Position numbers and translations under genes: made by a program. From NCBI RefSeq assembly GCF_000699445.3, contig NC_067197.1, positions 6,330,152 to 6,394,151 on the forward strand: 64,000 bases of DNA, in the 5' to 3' direction. Each line of letters begins with the position of its first letter. The first letter of the stretch is position 1. Below are positions 51,501 to 60,500 of this stretch, piece after piece. The notes beneath the pieces are model-generated. The model did not search any database and had not been told where the DNA came from. It saw nothing but the letters and a program-made list of their open reading frames with translations. Source of the stretch: Schistosoma haematobium. Its lineage: Eukaryota > Platyhelminthes > Trematoda > Strigeidida > Schistosomatidae.

Positions 51501-54500
51501 AACTGTTTCAAAGGTTGAATCTATGAAAGGCATCAGTTTAGATCATTCGGATGAAAAATCACTTACTGAGTTTTGGAAACCGATTCAACTGAACGAATTA
51601 AATATGCCCTATTTAGGATTGACATCAGGTAAATTATTATTCTACAGTTTTATTACTATTGTGATTGTAATCATTAACATAGAATATTTGAATCCTTAAG
51701 TTCTAATCCTTTGTATATATTAGATGAACGAAAATTACTTACCATTTAGACTGGTAAATATTTTGCTGGTCTCAAGATAAACTAATCATTATCATGGTTT
51801 GGAAGTTTTGTTTCTCTTTGAAATCTCTTAATCTATTGTAATGTATCATCTGTTCAACCAACTTCAAAAATTGGTTATTGGACAGAGATATTGATTTACT
51901 TAATCTTAATATACAATGATTTCATTTATGTGCTGTTCTATTTTTGAATGTTGAAATCTTTTACATCCCCAGTTCATTAAAAAATGTGAAGTTTTCACTT
52001 CAAATATTTATCATTTTTATTAATTCCTGTGTATCGTTCTTTTTAAATTTCGTAATTCGAATTCCAGATGCAAACGACAAAATTGAGTGCGTTGAACATG
52101 CTTGTGATGTTGCGAAAGTAGTCGGAGAAATGGAGAACCGCCGCATAGATATCGTTAGTTTTTATGATATCAGTAATTATTATTATTATTCGTGGTACTA
52201 CTTATGTATTATGTACTTCATTGTAAAATAATCAACACTTGTAATCTTAGTTTTGTATTGTTCATATACGTCAATGTTATTTGTAAACTATTGCTTCCCA
52301 TTTCAGTTGTTTAAAGGTATCGCCCTTTGAAACCTGAATGATTTGATTTTGATTTTGATTCCCAATAGTTTACTTGGTGTGGACTATTAAGGAATCACAT
52401 ATTAGTATGAAATGAGCTTTCAAATGTTTCTTTAGTTTTTATTTATTGTCTATTTAAAATGACTTCAGGACGTCAATTTTATTCAAACTGAACAATTTCT
52501 ACCTTAAACGAAAGTAAATTACAATTTTGCTCATAAAATATGAGAACCTTCGGTCGCTTGGTTTTTGCAACTTAAGATTTTTTAAAATGTTTGGTTCACT
52601 ATGATCAGAATGTTTCATAGGATTTTTCTTCTGAAATTATCTACAAAGTTAGATCAGACGTTCTATGGAAGGCAGGATTTGTTGATCGATACGTTTACTG
52701 AAGTATATTGTACCGAATTTCCACCTTTCCCTAAAAAGCATTTCTACATGAATGAGTGTATCCAGCTCCTCAAATGACATGTGATCACTCTCCTTATACC
52801 ATTAATTTAGTTACTGGTTACTGGCATAAATATTTGCTATAATATCGTACATAATTATGTTAACGAAAAAACGGCCTCAAATCAATGATGTCTTTTTAAG
52901 AAGTGTGGGTAATGGATCTTTAAATAACTGTTCAGATCATTCGGTACAGTAATCTATTATTTCTCACTCTATATATTTTCTCTAAATATGGGTCACATAT
53001 AGTGATCATTGCCATTCAGTTGACATAACAACCAATATCTTATGTTCTTTACCTAACCATGTCAAATAGTTTTAAATCGTACATTTCAAAAGTCTAGTCA
53101 CGTTTGTCGTCATATCCTTGAGATATTTTTTGTCTCTTACTATGTGAAAGAGATTTTTTGAAACAAACAAATTAACTAACTTCCTGATTTAGTTACATTT
53201 TTTGAAATTATGTTGATATTCTTGACTGAAATTTGATCTGTCTTTGTTAGAATATATATGGATCTTGTGTGGTTAACCTCAATATAGCCATAATGTAGCT
53301 GGTCTTTACAGAATAGATTGACTGCCTAATCCAAGATTCACGTTCCGTCTAGCTGACGAGTCTTTAATAGGACGAGACATGCGCTAGACGTGTTTTCAGA
53401 ATCCGTGCAGACCAACCCATTAGGGTTGATCAGACTTCCAAGATAAGTGAAGTGTTGACACAGGCCATTCCTGAAACAACAACCTATTGTTTTACACAGA
53501 TTACCATGGGACTTCATCGCTTAGCGTTGTTACACTGACTTGTGGATTAAACCTCTAGGTCAAAGGCTCGTGGTGTGATCCCCTAAGAAAACCATCAGTT
53601 TCGGTTTGGACGCCCTGGCAGTGTCTCAGCTTTTATACGGATCAAATGACGAAGTGTGGCACAAATATATATAGCACCTTCTTGTACCAATATTTACGTT
53701 TAAACAAATAAATGATTAAGACAAATCTTTCCTACTTGTTTTAGCGTAATATTTGTGCTGTAAGTTTTCCACTGTGTTGAATTGTTTCCTTTCGTTATCT
53801 GTTTGTATATAATATTATTATGTATGTCGTTTAAATTAAGTTCATTCGTTTTAAAATTAAACTATCCATGTTTTTATTCAACTCAATCCAATTTTTTCTA
53901 TCTCTTTCATCTCATTTCTTTCATTTGAACTTTTAAATCTGTATTTTAATGATTGTTTATCGTCTTGAATTCAGATTTTTTTTTAAAGATCTATTGTTTG
54001 GAATGTTTGTTCGGGTTTCATTTTAAGGTTTTGTGACTTCAAATGACATATAATTCCCGTTTAAACATTAAAAACATGAAGTTCAGTCAAGGGATCTCAT
54101 TTCAGTTGGGTTTTTTTTCCATGTCATTGAATAGTTGATTCCAAGTCAACTAAACTAGCTATTAATCAATTGTGGTAAAATTCTTATAGCTTACTTCTTT
54201 GCAAAATATCTACTGATAAAGTTGTTTAAAAGATAAACTAGGTTTTATCATCAAATCATTCAGTTCAGAGAGCATAAAATGATTCGAAAATTATGTAATA
54301 TTACTATGTTCTAGTAGACGTCCAAAGCTATTTCATCTATTCTTCAGTTACGTTCACATTGATAAACAGATACACAATTATAGATAATCGAAAATCAAAA
54401 AGTTTCAATCTTGTCCCAAAATTGATTTCTGCTTAATGATTTATATTAATCATATATGAAAGATGTATTAATCTATTACAATATCACTTATTTGTCTACT

Positions 54501-57500
54501 TACTATCATTCCTTTTTAAATATAATCAGTAACATATGATACATTTTTATAATAATTTAGCTTTTATTATGTAAATTTTTTCTTATATTATTCTAACATA
54601 CGATAATCTATTATTATTATTTGAACACATAAATATTGGTACAAGAGGGCACCAAATATATATGCGCCACGCCATATTTGTGTGTGTGTGTGTGTGGGCT
54701 GTGATACTGCCCGCGTGCTCAGACCAAAGTAGGTAGTTTTCTTAGGGGGCCACACCCCGAGCCTTTGACCTAATGGTCTGATCCACAAGACAGTGGAGCA
54801 TCGTAAGGAGATGCAGTCCCATGGAAGCCGGTGACCAACGATTGGCTCATACGCCATTTGTTCCTTGAGGATACTGGAGCCCATGTGCACTATTGGTTTG
54901 GAATCATCGCCTTGCAACTCCCCTAGGAGGACCCTCCGTACCTACCACCAACCCAGTTAAAGTACCGGACATTCGCTTTTTGTCCTCTCAATTTCGTAAA
55001 CAACTTTAATGCAGCGAGAAGGCAGTGAGTAGAACTTCCCTGGCAGGGGCTATTTACGCGTGGCCATGTGAGAGCATTTCAAGAGAGTAGTATGTAAATA
55101 AATGAGTATTTATGCATTTTATTCGGTATCCCAACTTACTGTCTCGTTCAATTAGTTAGTTGGTGGTGGTGGATAATTTCTAACACATTGTGTATCAATA
55201 TCAAATTTCGGACACCACCACTCCATCACAACAGATTCTCTCATTATTGTTATTCATTCGTAATTTTCAATGTAATTAGATATTATCTAACTGTATAATC
55301 TTATATCAATCTGTTTATGATTCATATATACACATCAATAAGGAATAATCAACCTTTAGTCTTTAACATCAACATGAGAAAATTTCTCAAGTGATTCACT
55401 TTTTATCAATATGATTTTACTGATATAACTCTTGAAGGTTGTTTCTATTTGATAATTAACATTTTAGTGTTTTTTCTTAAATGTATTATTTTTATATGTT
55501 TTGTATATTGCTTATTTTTTTCAGATAAATATTCGATTAAAAACTATTCGAATTATACTGGAATCTCAATTAGATACAAAATCTATGCCTATGCTTGTTC
55601 TTGACTCCACTGTAGATGCAGTTCTAACTAAACCAATTACAAATGTATGTTTTATAATTTTTGTATATATATATATATAACTTTATTGTAGTGTTTCAAA
55701 GAAAAAGGACTAATTAGTATAATGATCATGAAAGTAACAAATTTTATTATGTTATGTGGTAGATATTCCGTTACTTCACCAGACGAAATAGAAGCATCTT
55801 TATAAAGGTACCAAGGTCTACAATAGAACACATTATATATACTACATAATTTCTAAGTATACTTCAATAGCATACCTCTATTCATTTCAGCGATCTATGT
55901 CGATGATGATGTAGAAAATATCATTTCATTTGATGAAAAGAATGTCACCCTCCTTTTGAGCCTGACTAGTAGAAAAAAAACGGTGCTTTACGCATAACAT
56001 AAAACATTATTCTACACTTTTTTTCATATTTGTTTGGATGTTCTTACTCAGATAGCGTAGTTAAATCTATGTGATTGCTGAAGAAAAGAACTTCAGCTCA
56101 TCACAATTCAAGTGGCTTGTAATTTTAATGATGATAATAATAATATACGGTTTTTGTAAGTGCAAAAATATGTTGTTTTGTTGTGGTTGGTATATTGAGG
56201 TGTCTTTCTCACTAATCATAGAATATCTTGAACTTCATTTAACTAATTGTCGGGGATGTTAAACCCTCAGAACTCGCTTGGCAAGCGTCTTATTTTTGTA
56301 ATTTTATTCTGGAAATTTCGATTTGTTGTTTTCGCGCCAAAAGCACCCATTTTTACCCGTAGATTGTATTTCCCACTTGAAATGACCCTTAATGTGATTG
56401 CTTCGTTGTCTCTTTTAATAGGCTACTTTATGATGTCTCCCAAGGACATTTTCATGCTGTATGTATACGCTTGAGTTGTGCCTGTTGTTGTTGTTCGTGC
56501 TTTGGTCTACTTTTGGAATACACTTCCCCTCTTTGGAGCCTGGACTTCTCCATCTAGTTAGTGGGCTGGGACACATCGAATAGTTAGCTTGTTTTGTCAT
56601 TATGTCGCTGAGTCTTCGTTCCGTCCACCGGTTTAGGTGATCTCGTAATCTCTTCAAACATAGCACTAATGTAATGGTTAAATCTAAATATATCAAAGAA
56701 AAATCTTTCGTGCTGTACCTATTATATCAAGTGACATTATTTGATTTTTATTTGACAGTGAGATTACAGTTCATAATATTGACGATTTCCTATATTACTG
56801 GTGAATAACAACATTAAAAAACTTCGAAAGTATATTTTTTAACCAGTTTATGTATTTCGCTCATTTACTTTGCGCAATGTAACACATATTTCATCTGCGC
56901 ACTTCAGAGGTCTTCAAATATTTCAAGTGACTGACTTACTGCATGTCGATAGTTAACCATACTAACAATTTGTTTGCGCTATAATAATATAATATTTATT
57001 CACCAGATACTTGGGTATGAGCCACGTCCTGAGTTTGTAGGGTGATGGTTTTACCAGGTTTTTGAAACGGAACTAGGTGGAGTGGCTTTCGAATGTGGAA
57101 CTTAGTGGTATAAATTCGGATATCTTAGTTGCTAAGCCATACAAATGCTAATGGAGTTTGAACGAAAAATAGCAATCAACTGCCGAAACAAAAGTTCGTT
57201 AATCTGACATTTAAAAATGTTTTTTGATGTTAAATAAGGTATATTCAGAAGAATCCTAATCACTATTGTCTCTGTATAGTTTGTGCTTTTATTTGATTAA
57301 CAAAGTTGCAGGTATGAAAAAAAACTAAATATGGACAACGCAAGATATAGGATTCGTACGTAAAAGTATTGACAGTTACTACGAGCTGTATCAGAAGGTC
57401 CCGACTTCCCATACGATACTCCATAACCAGTGGTTACAGACCTCGAATTAGATGGTGGTATAGTTGCAATGATTACTTGAATACCTCTAAATCTTGAATC

Positions 57501-60500
57501 AAGTACTATTCTAACCTTTCTTTTCTTTGATCTCATTCATTCCTTTCCATTTGTATTTTATGCGGTTAGATTTTGCACTCGTGTTGATATTCTATCCAGT
57601 TGGCAACTTCTCACCTTGTTGATCTGCATTCACTGTGTTAATATGAGGTGTGGTAAATTTAGACCAGCAGACACTTGTATCAGGATATATGTTGATAATG
57701 AATAATATACTTTTGTTCTCACTTCTTTTTATTTTCAGCTTGAACTAAAGTTTCTAATAGAATTATCCTTATCGTATTACAATGATTCACTTAATCAATG
57801 GGAACCATTGATTGAAACTTTACCAGAAGAAGGTGATCGTATGTGGTCCCTTCAATTGGAAATAGTCAGTATTGATAATAAGGCGGAATGTTTAACCGAT
57901 GATGACTGGGAGAATGTTGGTTGTCTGCAAGAATCAAGGAATACAATGTTAATTCTGTCCAGAGATAATTTAGAAATCACTATATCTAAAACTGCATTAA
58001 ATATGTTAAGTAACTTGGGTCGTGTAAGTAATATTAATTATTATTTTTTTGTATGGATTGTTAATAACATTGTAATGAAACTAATTTTGATTGGTTTCAA
58101 TGGTGTTCCTTGCATATTGTACTATTACGATGATAATTTCTTTAGCCACATTAAAAGGTTTATATGTATGGGAGTTTCAAAAATTTAGTTCGGCACAACA
58201 TAATCGATCAGTGGTTCAAATAGGTCATTGGTTTAAATTCTGTCTGGTCAGCCCTAATGGGTTGGTGTATGACGAAATCTCTGCACGGATTCGAAAAGTT
58301 CATTTGGCTTTTGCCAACTTACGTCACCTATGGCGAAGGCGAGATATCCGTCTATCAATAAAAGGACGAGTATACTGCGCGGCAGTCCGTTCTGTTTTAC
58401 TTTACGGCTGCGAAATGTGGCCATTATGAGTTGGAGATACTCGTAAGCTACTAGTATTTGACCACAGATGTCTTAGAAATATTGCTGGCGTCTGCTGGGA
58501 TCACCGGGTAAGTAATAGTGAGGTTAAGCGCACGGTATTAGGGAATGATGGTAAATCGGTTGATGAGGTCATGAATCTTCATCGACTGAGATGATTGGGC
58601 GACGTGTCGCGTATGCCTGAACACCGATTACCACGACGTGCAATGCTAACCGGTGTTGGGGATGGTTGGAAGAAAGTTAGGTGCGGCCAAACCAAAACGT
58701 GGCATCAGTGCTTGAGGACACGAACTTGTAGTCTGAGCCATGTTGGTAGACGCAGACTACTTGGTTGTGGTCCGCGTGACTATCGAAACGAACGATTGGA
58801 GACTCTTGGTGACATGGTTCAGAATCGATCACAGTGGCGTCGGCGTATCTATTCTTTAATTTACCTTAAACCGTGAGAATAAAATTGCTTTCTTCCTTTC
58901 TTTCTACCAACTTATTCTTCCTTCCTGTATTATATCCTTATACACAATCTTTCTTCTATGAACCTCCTGTGGAACGGAGTTATATTTAAAATTGGTTAAT
59001 CACTAAGTAGTCATCAATATTCATTTATGTCAAGTCCTTGATTATGGTCGAACTCTAACGACTAACTTCAATCACTGTGCATCATATACACAATGTTGAG
59101 TTACTTAGACTTTAGTCATCTTGGAACTTCATTGATAGAATTCGATTATTTCATTTTTTCATTATCTAACGCCAAAAAAATAACCAGTAAAATGGAATGT
59201 AAAATTTGTATATGAAACACTAATGTAGAAAATTAAGATGAGAATTGTTTGTTTAATGATTAAGCCAAAACCGCTTCTATCGACATTGATGATAACACAT
59301 AAGTCTTATTTTAAAGAGAACGAGAACGAGGATTGATGCAGAATAATATGAATTGGTTTTACTTCTTTAGGTTCTCATCAGCTGTTTACAACCTGTAATA
59401 TTTTAAAATCAACGTTATTACAGATATTGGCATACTTATACATACGAGGTTGATTTAATATGAATATGTGTATCATGATGTAACGAAGATTCCACGACAG
59501 TTAATAAGGTCATAAAAATTTTGTTTCTGATAAATAAAGTTTCAGAACATTGAATTAGTGATTAGAACTCATGAAATTAACAAATATTATGTAATGAAGC
59601 AACTGAAAACAGATCAATAGTAACAAAGAATGAATTGAAATCAATCAGTTATGAATCGACGAAAAATGACAATCATGTAATTACATTTCAGAAAGAGTTG
59701 AAATAATGAATGGGGTAATAAATAAAAAGAATTAATGTTACCAGGTCAAAGAAAGATTTATTACCGTCTCTTTTTGGATACATAGATCTGGTTTTAGACG
59801 TTTGATCTCTATAGCTTTAGCAAATTTCAAAAGATTTGGAGTTTGATTATTTGTTAATCACTTTAAAACCACTCCATTCTTTTGTGCAAAATCAAACAGG
59901 TCATTTGTAAACTGCAAAATCCATACCTTAAGTATTTTTACATTTTCTCTGAGTCGCCCTTTATATAATCCATCATCCCTCCAATCTTGTTGTTATTTCG
60001 ATTGCTCTCTGTTTTCCTTCCCCTTCTCTTAATTTCAATCATCTGCTGGTAAGCATTCCAATTCTTAATACATACTACTTATTTCTGTCCACACCACATG
60101 CAACTGAGTTTGAACTTATGAACTACTGGTTTAAAAAAGCTGTATATTCAGACAAACAAACCACACTTTTAAGCTGACGTGTTTTTTCTAATAAGACTGT
60201 AGCATTTAAAGTCCTCACAACTTACTTTGAGATATTTATTTTTACTGATGGATTTTATTTAGCTATCTAAAGAAATAGACTAAGCATGAAAATTCTCTAT
60301 AATAATCTCAGCTATATATAGTTGACTAAAATTCATTAAATCCCCCTAACATTTTACGCCTGGATCTGATCCTCCTTGTTCATCGGAGGATCAGATGCAG
60401 ACGTAAAGGCGAGGATAACAAAAAACAAGGGCCGCATTTCTAAAATTGAAGAACATGTGGAACTCAAAACAACTATCAACCAATATCAAAGTCAGAATCT

